55,199 nucleotides of DNA from Opitutus sp. GAS368 (GTDB lineage Bacteria; Verrucomicrobiota; Verrucomicrobiia; Opitutales; Opitutaceae). The notes under the pieces were generated by a model. The model had not been told where the DNA came from and did no database searches. It worked only from the letters and a program-made list of their open reading frames with translations. The DNA lies in assembly GCA_945903465.1 (NCBI GenBank), contig CAMDOF010000032.1:1-55199 (forward strand). The letters run 5' to 3'. This document shows positions 44,584 to 54,229 of the stretch, in pieces. The translations under genes were made by a program, and so were the position numbers. Every line of letters begins with the position of its first letter. Within the stretch, counting starts at the first letter, position 1.

Positions 44584-45336
44584 ATGACCACATCTCCTGT
44601 AATTCTCATTGCCGGCATCACCGGTGGGATCGGTGCGGAAGTTGCCCGACGCCTCGGTGCCGCGGGTTGGCGGGTGGCCGGCTTCGCCCGTGATCAAGCC
44701 AAGCTGGCCGCTCTTTCGGCCGAGTTACCCAGCCTTTTTACGGTCAGCGCGGACGCAACGCAACCGGCCGAAGTCGCCGGTGTGGTTCAAGCCGTCCTCA
44801 GCCAATTTGGTCGAATCGACGCCTACGTGCACGCGGTTGGCTCGATTATACTGAAGCCAGCGCATCTCACCAAGGACGAGGAGTGGTTGCGCACGCTCGA
44901 TCTTAATCTCAATTCAGCCTTCTACGCGCTCCGTGCCGTGCTCGCCCCGATGCAGGCCCAGAATTCCGGCAGCATCATCCTTGTGAGTTCAGTGGCGGCC
45001 CAAGTCGGCCTGCCGAATCACGAAGCCATCGCCGCGGCCAAAGGGGGCATCAACGGTCTCGTCCTCGCCGCGGCCGCGACTTACGCGCCCCGCCGCATCC
45101 GCGTCAACGCGGTCGCGCCCGGCCTCGTGGATACACCGCTGGCCGCGCCGATGCTCGGTTCGGAGGCGGGGCGCGCTCTGGCCGAGAAAATGCATCCTCT
45201 CGGACAACTAGGTCGTGCGAGTCACGTCGGCAGTCTCATCGCCTGGCTCGCCTCGCCCGATGCAGAATGGGTTACCGGGCAAATTTGGTCGATGGATGGA
45301 GGCATGGCGCACGTTCGCTCCAAACCGAAAGTGTAA
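44584..45336 (+). CDS. Short-chain dehydrogenase-like protein lacking the catalytic Tyr
   Basis: 250 residues of Rossmann fold. The NAD(P) loop is AGITGGIGAEVARRL (~10-24), then SADATQ, VHAVGSI (NAG variant) and the Ser motif ILVSSVAAQVG with S136. The usual YxxxK is NHEAIAAAKGG. K153 is kept, but the position of Tyr (149, 13 after Ser) is Ile. PGLVDTPLA and WSMDGGMAHV close the fold. The GLPNHEAIAAAK pattern looks like a coherent subgroup rather than a sequencing fault. It may be a non-classical reductase or a binding protein. The ATG at 44584 is preceded by the end of the AttH-like gene with a 43-nt gap. Confidence 0.88.
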   Translation: MTTSPVILIAGITGGIGAEVARRLGAAGWRVAGFARDQAKLAALSAELPSLFTVSADATQPAEVAGVVQAVLSQFGRIDAYVHAVGSIILKPAHLTKDEEWLRTLDLNLNSAFYALRAVLAPMQAQNSGSIILVSSVAAQVGLPNHEAIAAAKGGINGLVLAAAATYAPRRIRVNAVAPGLVDTPLAAPMLGSEAGRALAEKMHPLGQLGRASHVGSLIAWLASPDAEWVTGQIWSMDGGMAHVRSKPKV

Positions 45337-45719
45337 AAACCGGCTTGAGCCAGCGCCGCCGCCGTTCGCAAAATCGCCTCGGCGACGCGCCCCGCCGGCC
45401 TCCTGATAACTCCCCACCGGCAGCCCTCTCTGCCCTCATTGCTAGTCGCGGCCAGCACCGAGCTCACCCGCAACATTTCCCCCGGTCAACGGATCGCCCT
45501 CCTCGCCCCCAGCGAGTTCCTCGTGCAACGTGACGCCCGCGGCCGGCGCCAGCTCGAAATCGACCAAGTCCGGCTGGCCGGCGGATTAAAGTCCGAGCCG
45601 GTCAAACAACTTGTCCTCGAGCCGCAACCAAGCTAGCCCTTGCACGTCTTGTTTTCGAATCGGTCTGGACCCTCTTCCTCGCGCCCTACTCGTTTCGCCC
45701 ACTTGCGGCTTCTCCCCTC
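45337..45719. other. Intergenic stretch before the DUF1501 cassette
   Basis: Apart from the doubtful small frame there is no gene here. No terminator of standard form was seen after the SDR gene. The promoter of the four-gene cassette must lie in its last part. Confidence 0.4.
45439..45636 (+). CDS. Possible small protein (uncertain)
   Basis: The frame from 45349 to a stop at 45634-45636 is open and has coding-like base use. The part from TTG at 45439 reads LVAASTELTRNISPGQRIAL then LAPSEFLVQRDARGRRQLEI, which looks protein-like. No family was recognised and there is no ATG, nor a ribosome site. It could be a short real gene or a fragment. Confidence 0.25.
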   Translation: MLVAASTELTRNISPGQRIALLAPSEFLVQRDARGRRQLEIDQVRLAGGLKSEPVKQLVLEPQPS

Positions 45720-47039
45720 ATGAAATCTTCCCGATCCCATCCGGCTTGGCAACCTTCCCGCCGCGACTTCCTTTATGTTGGGCTTTTGGGGAGCGTCGGT
45801 ATGACGATGACCGATCTGTTTCGCTCCGAGGCTCGCGCCGCGTCGTCCGGTCTGCTGGGGGCGGGCGCCGGCAAGGCGAAATCCGTCATCAATATTTATC
45901 TGCCCGGCGGCATGTCGCATCAAGAGTCCTTCGACCCCAAAATTACCGCTCCCATTGAATACCGCGGCCCGCTCGAGGCCATCAAGACCAAGATCGACGG
46001 TGCCTATTTCTCGGAAAACTTAAAGGAGACCGCCCAAATCGCCGACAAGATCACCGTCATCCGCTCGATGACGCACGGCGAGGCGGCGCACGAGCGCGGC
46101 ACCCACTCGATGTTCACCGGCTACCGACCCAGTCCGGCCATCCAATATCCCAGCTTGGGGAGCGTGGTCTCGCACGAACTCGGGCCGCGCGCGGATCTCC
46201 CGCCTTATATTATTATCCCGAACCAGACCACGCCTTACGCGGGCACGGGGTATCTCGGGGCGGCCTTCGGCGCATTTGCCCTGGGCAGCGACCCGGCGAC
46301 GGACAATTATTCCGTCCGTGACCTCACGCTCCCGAGCGGTATCGATGCGCAACGTTTCGCCGAGCGCCGCGAGATGCGGTCGGTCGTCGATGCCCACTTT
46401 AGCGCGCTGGAAAAATCCGACGCGCTCGACGGCATGGATTCATTCTACCAACGCGCCTATGCGATGATCAGCTCGGAAAAAGCCCGGGCGGCCTTCGATA
46501 TCAAGGCCGAGCCGAAAAAACTCCGTGACGATTACGGCCGCAACGCCGCAGGTCAGCGCATGCTTTTGGCCCGCCGCCTCGTGGAGGCCGGCGTTCGCTT
46601 CGTCTCACTCACCTACGGCGGCTGGGATCACCACGACAACATCAAGCGTGCCAACGGCACCCAGATGCCTAATTTCGACAAGGCTTTTGCGACCTTGATT
46701 CGCGACCTCGATCAACGCGGACTGCTCGATTCAACGCTCGTCATCGTCAACACCGAGTTCGGGCGCACCCCGAAGATTAATAGCACCGCGGGCCGCGATC
46801 ACTGGCCCAAGGTCTTCAGTATTGCGCTGGCCGGCGGCGGCGTAAAACGCGGTTACATCCACGGCTCCTCAGATGCGACTGGCGGCGAGCCCGACTCCGA
46901 CGCGTTGAGCGTGGAGGATTACGCGGCGACCATTTACCACCAAATCGGGATTGATCCTGCGAAGACCTTGATGACGCCGGGCGGTCGGCCGCAATTCATC
47001 GTGAAGGACGGCCACGTCGTGCGGGAGCTCCTCGCCTAA
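45720..47039 (+). CDS. DUF1501 family exported protein (sulfatase-like fold)
   Basis: 439 residues. The N-terminus has a twin-arginine-type signal (SRRDFLYVGLLGSVGM, RR at 14-15). The DUF1501 blocks are INIYLPGGMSHQESFDPK, YFSENLKETAQIADKITVIR, MTHGEAAHERGTHSMFTGYR, WDHHDNIKRANGTQMPNFDK and NTEFGRTPKINSTAGRDHWP. The family relates to the alkaline phosphatase/sulfatase superfamily; its activity is not established. It is the first of four tightly spaced genes (3, 17 and 11 nt gaps) whose partners carry DUF1549/DUF1553 and heme domains. Confidence 0.92.
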   Translation: MKSSRSHPAWQPSRRDFLYVGLLGSVGMTMTDLFRSEARAASSGLLGAGAGKAKSVINIYLPGGMSHQESFDPKITAPIEYRGPLEAIKTKIDGAYFSENLKETAQIADKITVIRSMTHGEAAHERGTHSMFTGYRPSPAIQYPSLGSVVSHELGPRADLPPYIIIPNQTTPYAGTGYLGAAFGAFALGSDPATDNYSVRDLTLPSGIDAQRFAERREMRSVVDAHFSALEKSDALDGMDSFYQRAYAMISSEKARAAFDIKAEPKKLRDDYGRNAAGQRMLLARRLVEAGVRFVSLTYGGWDHHDNIKRANGTQMPNFDKAFATLIRDLDQRGLLDSTLVIVNTEFGRTPKINSTAGRDHWPKVFSIALAGGGVKRGYIHGSSDATGGEPDSDALSVEDYAATIYHQIGIDPAKTLMTPGGRPQFIVKDGHVVRELLA

Positions 47040-47042
47040 GCC

Positions 47043-49478
47043 ATGCCCGCCCTGTCTCCACCCCGATGGGCCCGCTCTCTCTGGTGCGGGCTGGGCGTCT
47101 GCGCCGTCTTCTTCACCGGCGGCACCGCTTGCGCGGTCGCGCCCAATTTCACGAGTATCGCCCCCGCCGGCGGGCAACGGGGCGCCGAGATCGCGATCAC
47201 TTTACGCGGGGAACGGCTCGCGGATCTTCAGGAGGTTTTTTTCTACCGCCCCGGTATCACGCTCGCGAAAGTCGCCGAGGCCACCGGGAAGGAGGCGAAA
47301 CTGGTTTTCCAGATTGCGGCTGATTGCCCCGTCGGCGAGCACCCGCTGCGGCTGCGGACGGCGGGTGGCGTTTCGGCGCTCCGAATTTTTTATGTCGGAC
47401 CCTTTGCCAACGTGGAGGAAAAGGAACCGAACAACGAGCGCGCACAGGCGCAGACCATCCCGCTTAACTCGACCGTGGAAGGTTCCATCGGCAGCGAAGA
47501 TATCGATTTCTTCACGGTCTCCGCACAATCGGGGCAACGCCTGTCCGTGGAAATCGAAGGCGCGCGCCTCGGTCGCACCCTTTTCGATCCTTTCATCGCC
47601 ATCCGCGACGCCAACGGGCGCATCTTAGCCAGCTCCGACGATACGCCCCTCCTCGGTCACGACAGCTTTACGTCGATCATCGTGCCCGCCGACGGCAACT
47701 ATTCGATTCAAGTGCGCGATATGGCCTACAACGGCACCGGTCACTTTTACCGGCTTCACGTCGGTAATTTTCCGCGCCCCGCCGTGGTCTTCCCGCTCGG
47801 CGGTCAGGCCGGCGATACCCTCGCCACCACGTTTCTCGGCGATCCGCTGGGATCTTTTACCCAGCAGATTACGCTCCCGCCGCCCACTCACGGGAAATTT
47901 GGCGTGCTCGCCGAACAAAACGGCCCAGCACCATCCCCCAACTGGATGCGCATCACGGATTTTCCGAACACCGCGAGCGTCCTACCCGGCAAGACGCCCG
48001 CCGAGGCCCCGCTCTTGAATATCCCTGCCCCGCTCGCGTTTAACGGCATCCTCGCGACGAAGGGCGAGGCGGCGTTTTTCCGTTTCACCGGTAAAAAAAA
48101 CCAGAATCTCGATTTTCAAGTCTTCGCCCGACGCCTCGGCTCGCCCCTCGACTCGGTGCTGACGATCTTCGACGCCAAGGCGAAGAGCCTAGGCTCCAAC
48201 GATGACGCCGCCGGCAACCCTGATAGCGCCTTGCGCCTCAAGCTCCCCGAAGACGGCGAGTACACCATCAAAGTAGCCGATCAATTAAATCGCGGCGGTC
48301 CCCTCCATACGTTTCGCGTCGAAATTACCGAGGTTCAGCCGTCGTTGATTCTCTCAATTCCCGACACCGCCCGCTACGATCACGAGACCCGCAAATCCAT
48401 CGTCGTTCCCCGCGGCAACCGTTTCGCCGTGCTCATGAATATCAACCGTGATGCGTTTAACGGCGATATTAACCTCGCGTTCGACGGGCTGCCCACCGGG
48501 ATCACCGCGCAGGCCGCCACCGTTCCCGGCAGCCTCTCCGCCGTCCCCGTCGTGTTCACCGCGGCGGCCGATGCCCCGATCGCGGGAAAATTATTAACCC
48601 CCACGGGGCGTGCGGCCAAGGCGGCCACCCCGGATAAGCCCGTCGCCTCGCGTTACCGCCATACCGTGGACTGGGTGCGCATCCAGAATGCCACCGTCTA
48701 CACCACCAGCGAGGTCAACCAAATCGCCGCCGCTGTCACTGAGGAAGTTCCCTTTCAGATCCGCATCACCCAGCCCCAAGTCCCGCTCGTTGTTAACGGC
48801 GAGATGTCGCTACAGATCGTCGCGGAGCGCCAACCTGATTTCGAAGAGCCCATCACCCTCAAAATGCTCTGGAATCCACCTGGCGTCACCTCGTTACCCG
48901 ACATGGTGATTCCCAAGGGCGCCACCCAGATCGATTACAAACTCAACTCAAGCAATAAAGCCGAGGTGGGCACTTGGAAGATCGCCGTGATTGCTGGCGC
49001 CACCGTCAAAGGGGGCACGGCCTACGTCTCTTCCCAATGGGCCGAGCTGGCCGTCGCCGCGGCTCACCTCGCCGGTAAAATGGAGTTGGCCAAAGTCGAA
49101 CGTGGGCAAACCACCCAGATGATCTGCACGCTGGAGCAAAAGGTTCCTTTCGAGGGCATAGCCATCGCTCGGCTCGTCGGCCTCCCCGACACGGTCACCG
49201 CAGCGCCCGTCGAGATTACCCAAGCCAGCAAGGAGGCGGTCTTCACGATCGCCACCACCGAGAAAAGCCCGACGGGAAACCACAAGAATGTCTTCTGCCA
49301 AGTCATTCTCTCGCGTGCCGGTGAACCTATCTCCCACCTGCTCGCCGCAGGTAGCGTTTTGCGCATCGACCCCGCGCGCCCTAAGCCCGTCGCCGCGCTT
49401 ACCCCGTCGCCGAGCCTCGCCAACGGTCCGACGGCGATCACCGCCAGCACGCCCACGGAGTTGGCGAGTAAAAATTAA
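47043..49478 (+). CDS. Secreted protein with PPC (pre-peptidase C-terminal) domains
   Basis: 811 residues with a signal peptide (LWCGLGVCAVFFTGGTACAV). The first part is an IPT/TIG-like beta domain (PNFTSIAPAGGQRGAEIAIT). The first PPC domain starts at EEKEPNNERAQAQTIPLNST (~123) with SEDIDFFTVSAQSGQRLSVE. A second PPC-like part (~330-440) has KGEAAFFRFTGKKNQNLDFQ and SALRLKLPEDGEYTIKVADQ. The rest is beta-rich and resembles bacterial Ig-like modules. There is no protease domain. It probably binds or scaffolds a polymer at the surface, together with the other cassette proteins. Confidence 0.85.
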   Translation: MPALSPPRWARSLWCGLGVCAVFFTGGTACAVAPNFTSIAPAGGQRGAEIAITLRGERLADLQEVFFYRPGITLAKVAEATGKEAKLVFQIAADCPVGEHPLRLRTAGGVSALRIFYVGPFANVEEKEPNNERAQAQTIPLNSTVEGSIGSEDIDFFTVSAQSGQRLSVEIEGARLGRTLFDPFIAIRDANGRILASSDDTPLLGHDSFTSIIVPADGNYSIQVRDMAYNGTGHFYRLHVGNFPRPAVVFPLGGQAGDTLATTFLGDPLGSFTQQITLPPPTHGKFGVLAEQNGPAPSPNWMRITDFPNTASVLPGKTPAEAPLLNIPAPLAFNGILATKGEAAFFRFTGKKNQNLDFQVFARRLGSPLDSVLTIFDAKAKSLGSNDDAAGNPDSALRLKLPEDGEYTIKVADQLNRGGPLHTFRVEITEVQPSLILSIPDTARYDHETRKSIVVPRGNRFAVLMNINRDAFNGDINLAFDGLPTGITAQAATVPGSLSAVPVVFTAAADAPIAGKLLTPTGRAAKAATPDKPVASRYRHTVDWVRIQNATVYTTSEVNQIAAAVTEEVPFQIRITQPQVPLVVNGEMSLQIVAERQPDFEEPITLKMLWNPPGVTSLPDMVIPKGATQIDYKLNSSNKAEVGTWKIAVIAGATVKGGTAYVSSQWAELAVAAAHLAGKMELAKVERGQTTQMICTLEQKVPFEGIAIARLVGLPDTVTAAPVEITQASKEAVFTIATTEKSPTGNHKNVFCQVILSRAGEPISHLLAAGSVLRIDPARPKPVAALTPSPSLANGPTAITASTPTELASKN

Positions 49479-49495
49479 GGTTCACCCGACGCCGT

Positions 49496-52036
49496 ATGCA
49501 CTCGTTTGATTTCATCTCGGTGGCGCCCACGTCTCGCCCGCCCCCTGCCCAATCTCACCAGCGGCTCACCCTTGCTCGACGCGCCGCGCTTCGCCTGACT
49601 TACGCCACCGCGGTCCTCACCCTCTCGACCGCGCTCACCTCGCCTTCTGCCCATGCCGCCAAGGCGCCCGCACTCACGGCCGTCGAGGTGTTTCCCGCCG
49701 ACGTTAATTTGCAGACCCGCCAAGATCGCCAGTCACTCATCGTTCAAGCGACCTACGCGGACGGTATCACCCGCGACGTCACCGCGCAGGCCACCTTCAC
49801 GCTCGCCAATAAATCCTTGGCCAAGTTTGACCACTTCACCCTCACCCCCGTCGCCGACGGCCAGACCGAGCTGAAGGTGAAATTTCAGGGCAAGGTGCTG
49901 ACGGTTCCCGTGAAAATCAAAAACGCCCAAGGGGAAGAACCCATCAGCTTCGTCAAGGATGTCATGCCCATCTTCACGAAAGCCGGCTGCAACACTGGCG
50001 GATGCCACGGCTCGTCGCGCGGCAAGGATGGCTTCCGGCTCTCACTTTTCGGTTACGATCCCGACGGCGACCATTTTCGCCTCACCCGCGAGGCGATCGC
50101 TCGCCGCATTAATCTGGCCCTGCCCGAGGAGAGTCTCCTTCTCGAGAAATCAACCAACCGGGTGCCTCACACCGGCGGCGAACGTTTTAAAGCGGAGAGT
50201 GAGTTTTATCAGACCTTGCTCACGTGGCTGAAGGCCGGTGCCCCCAAAGATAAGGGGGAGGTCGCCAAGGTCGTCCGACTAGAAATCAATCCGCGCCAAT
50301 CCGTCCTCGAGGGCGTGGGCGAAACCCAGCAACTCAACGTCCGCGCGTTTTTCTCCGACGGTACCGATCGCGATGTCACTCAGCTCACCGCGTTTATGAG
50401 CAACCAAGACGCGGCGGTGAAGGTTTCCGAAAACGGCCAGGTGACCGCGGGAGTCCGCGGCGAGGCTTTCATCACCGCCCGATACGAGGGCTACGCCACT
50501 GGCGTACAAGTTCTGTCGATCCCCAAGAACCTGAAATTCACGTGGCCAGCCGTCCCTGAAAATAATTCCATCGACACCCTCGTCAATAACAAGCTCCGCC
50601 AACTCCGCATCGCCCCATCGGAACTCTGCGACGACGCGACTTTCCTGCGCCGCGCCTCACTCGATATCACCGGTACTCTCCCCACGGCCGAGGAGGTCCG
50701 GAAATTCCTCGCCGATCCCGCGCCGAACAAACGCGATGCGCTCATCGACGACTTCCTCACCCGCAAAGAATTCGTCGATGTCTGGGTAATGAAATGGGCT
50801 GAGTTACTCCAAATTCGTAGCGCCGATCAACAGCTGCAGATGAGCCTCAAATCGGCTTTGCAGTACTTTGATTGGCTCGAGGAGCAGGTCGCTAGTAATG
50901 TGCCGGTCAACGTCATGGTGAAAAATCTCGTCACCGCCTCTGGCCCGAGTTTCGAGAGCCCCGCGGCCAACTTTTACAAAGTCGAACGCGACACCCTGAA
51001 ACTCTCCGAAAACGTCGCCCAGGCTTTCATGGGCGTCCGCGTCCAATGCGCGCAGTGTCACAACCACCCGTTCGACCGTTGGTCGATGAACGACTACTAC
51101 AGTTTCGCCGCTTTCTTCGCCCAAGTCGGCCGTAAGCCCGGGGAAGATCCGCGTGAAACCATCGTGTTCAACAACGGTGGCGGCGGGGTCAAGCATCCGG
51201 TGACCGGCAAAGATCTTGCCCCTAAATTCTTGGGTGGAGCGCAGACTGAAATCCCCAAGGGCGGCGATCGCCGGCAAGTCTTCGCCGAGTGGTTGACCGC
51301 TCCTGAGAACCCTTATTTCGCGCGCAACCTCGCCAACCATGTTTGGGCCCATTTCTTCGGCACTGGCATCATCGATCCGGTCGACGATGTACGCGTCAGC
51401 AATCCCGCCGCCAATCCCGAACTCCTCGATAGCCTCGCTCAACAACTCACCGATTACGGTTACGATTTCAAAAAACTCGTGCGCGCGATCTGCCGTTCGC
51501 GCACGTATCAACTCTCATCGATCGCGAACGAGACCAATGCCCACGACGTCAGGAATTTTGCCCGGAGTACGGTCCGTCGCATCCGCGCGGAGATCCTGCT
51601 CGATGCCTTGAGCACGGTCACCGGGAGCAGCGAAAAGATTCGTGGCCTTCCCGCAGGCTCCCGTGCCACGGAAATCGCCGACGGCCGCACAAGCACCTAT
51701 TTCCTCACGACTTTCGGCCGCGCCACTCGTGAAACCCCGTGTTCCTGCGAGGTAAAAATGGAGCCGAATCTCTCGCAGGCGCTCCATCTTCTCAACGGCG
51801 ACGCCGTCAATGCCAAGGTCATCAATGGTGGCTTGGTCAAAAAACGACTCAAGGCCGGCAAGACCCCGCCGGAAATCATCGAGGAACTTTATCTCAGCAC
51901 GTTGGGCCGCCTGCCCACCGCGACTGAGCTTCCGAAGATCCAGGCATTTTTCACCGAGGGCAAAAAACCGGACGTCGTCCTCAACGACCTTTTTTGGTCG
52001 TTGCTCAACGCGAAGGAATTCGTGTTCAACCACTGA
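49496..52036 (+). CDS. DUF1549/DUF1553 (PSCyt2/PSD1) protein with heme motifs and Ig-like domains
   Basis: 846 residues with an export signal (TYATAVLTLSTALTSPSAHA). A BIG2-type Ig domain (~57-140) precedes the heme-like CNTGGCHG (C165, C170, H171), characteristic of the Planctomycetota/Verrucomicrobiota cytochrome-type domains. A second Ig-like domain (~260-340) is followed by DUF1549 (~355-560, with RRASLDITGTLPTAEEVRKF). A second heme motif, CAQCH (518-522), lies in QCAQCHNHPFDRW. DUF1553 follows (~590-830, NPYFARNLANHVWAHFFGTG, ALHLLNGDAVNAK). Likely periplasmic redox protein. Its role is not known. Confidence 0.92.
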   Translation: MHSFDFISVAPTSRPPPAQSHQRLTLARRAALRLTYATAVLTLSTALTSPSAHAAKAPALTAVEVFPADVNLQTRQDRQSLIVQATYADGITRDVTAQATFTLANKSLAKFDHFTLTPVADGQTELKVKFQGKVLTVPVKIKNAQGEEPISFVKDVMPIFTKAGCNTGGCHGSSRGKDGFRLSLFGYDPDGDHFRLTREAIARRINLALPEESLLLEKSTNRVPHTGGERFKAESEFYQTLLTWLKAGAPKDKGEVAKVVRLEINPRQSVLEGVGETQQLNVRAFFSDGTDRDVTQLTAFMSNQDAAVKVSENGQVTAGVRGEAFITARYEGYATGVQVLSIPKNLKFTWPAVPENNSIDTLVNNKLRQLRIAPSELCDDATFLRRASLDITGTLPTAEEVRKFLADPAPNKRDALIDDFLTRKEFVDVWVMKWAELLQIRSADQQLQMSLKSALQYFDWLEEQVASNVPVNVMVKNLVTASGPSFESPAANFYKVERDTLKLSENVAQAFMGVRVQCAQCHNHPFDRWSMNDYYSFAAFFAQVGRKPGEDPRETIVFNNGGGGVKHPVTGKDLAPKFLGGAQTEIPKGGDRRQVFAEWLTAPENPYFARNLANHVWAHFFGTGIIDPVDDVRVSNPAANPELLDSLAQQLTDYGYDFKKLVRAICRSRTYQLSSIANETNAHDVRNFARSTVRRIRAEILLDALSTVTGSSEKIRGLPAGSRATEIADGRTSTYFLTTFGRATRETPCSCEVKMEPNLSQALHLLNGDAVNAKVINGGLVKKRLKAGKTPPEIIEELYLSTLGRLPTATELPKIQAFFTEGKKPDVVLNDLFWSLLNAKEFVFNH

Positions 52037-52047
52037 ACCGCCCACCG

Positions 52048-54018
52048 ATGACTGCGGCTGCTTTACTCCTCTCGGAACCCTCGCTCGAAAACACCGCGCC
52101 TCAGCCACGACGAACGTTCGTCGCACCCCTCGGCCGAGCCGCCATCGCGTGCGGCGTCAGGTGCCGCCGCCGCTTTTTTACCAGTGCTCTGCTCGCCTCG
52201 ACCGTTGTTTGGGCCGCACCGGCCAACTCCAAGAAAATCACCTACGAGGACGACGTTCTCCCGATTTTTCGCGATAATTGTCTCAAGTGCCACAACCCCG
52301 ACAAGCTTAAGGGCGATCTCGATCTGACTTCTTTTAGTAGCGCCGTTAAAGGGGGCGGGAGCGGAGTCACCCTGAATTCCAGCGATCCCGACGGCAGCCA
52401 GCTCTATAAATCCATCACGCACGCGGAAGAGCCCACCATGCCGCCCAACGCGAAGTTAAAGGACCGCGACATCGCCACCATTCGCCAGTGGATCGAGGGC
52501 GGCTTGCTCCAAGGCAGCGGTAGCAAAGCGCTCGCCGCCAACAAGCCTGCGGTCGATCTCTCCCTTAAATCCGTTTCGATCGGGCGGCCCGCCGGCCCGC
52601 CGCCCATGCCGGTCGGCCTCGCCGTTGAGCCGTACGTACGTGCCCACCACGGCACGGCACTCACTTCAATTGTCAGCAATCCTTGGGCGCCCGTCATCGC
52701 CCTCGCATCTGCCCGGCAAATTGTCTTCTACAATTCGACGGAGCTCGAGTTTCTGGGCGTGCTGCCGTTTACGGAGGGCTTGCCTTGTGATCTGAAATTT
52801 AGCCGCAATGGGCGCCTGCTTTTAGCCGGTGGGGGCCGTGGCGGCAAGTCGGGCGCCGTCGTTGTTTGGGATACCACCACCGGGGAGCGCATCATCACGA
52901 TCGGGGACCAGTTCGACTCCGTGCTCGCTGCGGATATCAGCGCGAACCAGCAATGGATCGCGCTGGGGGGACCCGATCGCGTGCTGAAAATCTACCGCAC
53001 GGCCGACGGTACTTTGGAGCATCGGATCAAGAAACATACGGAATGGATCACCGCCGTCGAATTCTCGCCCGATGGGAAATATCTCGCGAGCGGCGATCGC
53101 AACGGGGGGCTCGTCCTTTGGGAAGCGGCCACCGGCCTGGAATTATTTAGCCTGCCCGGTCACAAGGGCGCGATCACCGCCCTCACGTGGCGGAGCGATT
53201 CTGCGATGGTCCTCTCCGCCAGTGAAGACGGCACTCTGAAGCTATGGAAGTCGAGTGATGGCTCCGCCTTGCGCAGCATCACCGCCCACGCCGGAGGGGC
53301 GCTTTCGGCCAATTTCACCGCAGATGGGCGCATCGCTTCGTGTGGTCGCGATAACAAAGTGCAGATTTGGGATACGAGCGGAAAGAATCTCCGGACCTTA
53401 CCCTTCAGCGGTGATCTGCCGAATCGCGTGACCTTTAACGACGACGGTAAGCGGATCATCGCGAGCGATTGGCAAGGCCGTATCAGGGTCTGGGACGCCC
53501 TGACCGGTCAAGCCATCGGCGAGCTGGAAGCGAACCCCCCGCCGCTCGGCGAACGCGTCCAGCAAGACACGCAACGCCTGAAAAAACTCCAAGCCGAAGT
53601 CATCCAATTAGCGGCGAAACGTACTCAGCGGGAGCTCGACGCCAGCATCGCCCACGTCACCCTCGAGCAGAAGAAAAAAGCCCGCGAAGAAATTAAAAAA
53701 CAAATCGCGGCCCAGCCAAAGGCGCCGACCGCCCCTCTTGCGGCGAGCGCCGCCCGTCTCCCCTCCCCGCCCGCTCCCACCGTGGCGGACGGCGTCTTGC
53801 TGCAAACCCTGCGCGCGCAACTCACGGCCCTTGAGAAAGCACTCGCACATGACAGCGAACTCGCGGCCACTGCCGCCAAGCAGGCCACCGAAATTCAGAC
53901 TAGCGCGGAAGCCGCCGCGGCCAAACTCGCGGCCGCCAAGCTTTCTTTGGCTAAGTGGGAAGCCGCCCTCCGTGCCACAAAAGGCAGTGAAGCCCGTCGG
54001 CAGGCGTCGGCGCGCTGA
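52048..54018 (+). CDS. PSCyt1 cytochrome-type protein with WD40 propeller and coiled coil
   Basis: 656 residues from ATG at 52048. After a probable export signal (RRFFTSALLASTVVWA) comes a heme c-type domain with VLPIFRDNCLKCHNPDKLKG (C78, C81, H82) and MPPNAKLKDRDI. A WD40 propeller follows (~215-500), for example HRIKKHTEWITAVEFSPDGK, DRNGGLVLWEAATG, SASEDGTLKLWKSSDG and DNKVQIWDTSGK. The C-terminal ~150 residues are Ala/Lys/Glu-rich coiled coil. It is the last gene of the cassette, 11 nt after the DUF1549/1553 gene, and likely interacts with it. Confidence 0.9.
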   Translation: MTAAALLLSEPSLENTAPQPRRTFVAPLGRAAIACGVRCRRRFFTSALLASTVVWAAPANSKKITYEDDVLPIFRDNCLKCHNPDKLKGDLDLTSFSSAVKGGGSGVTLNSSDPDGSQLYKSITHAEEPTMPPNAKLKDRDIATIRQWIEGGLLQGSGSKALAANKPAVDLSLKSVSIGRPAGPPPMPVGLAVEPYVRAHHGTALTSIVSNPWAPVIALASARQIVFYNSTELEFLGVLPFTEGLPCDLKFSRNGRLLLAGGGRGGKSGAVVVWDTTTGERIITIGDQFDSVLAADISANQQWIALGGPDRVLKIYRTADGTLEHRIKKHTEWITAVEFSPDGKYLASGDRNGGLVLWEAATGLELFSLPGHKGAITALTWRSDSAMVLSASEDGTLKLWKSSDGSALRSITAHAGGALSANFTADGRIASCGRDNKVQIWDTSGKNLRTLPFSGDLPNRVTFNDDGKRIIASDWQGRIRVWDALTGQAIGELEANPPPLGERVQQDTQRLKKLQAEVIQLAAKRTQRELDASIAHVTLEQKKKAREEIKKQIAAQPKAPTAPLAASAARLPSPPAPTVADGVLLQTLRAQLTALEKALAHDSELAATAAKQATEIQTSAEAAAAKLAAAKLSLAKWEAALRATKGSEARRQASAR

Positions 54019-54229
54019 CCCTGAGCGGTTGCGCTGACTGGGGCACTCCCTCACCGCGCGATCCCGCCGTTGCTGGAAACGAAGAACCGCGCGCACCCGT
54101 GATCAAATTTATCCCGAGCACTCAGGATAAAAAATCGCGCGTATCTGCCCGGTAACCTCCCGGAAAAAGGCTCGCCCGCGCACCGAGTGCCAAGTTGCAT
54201 AAATTCACGAGAGCAATTCGCAATTGGGC

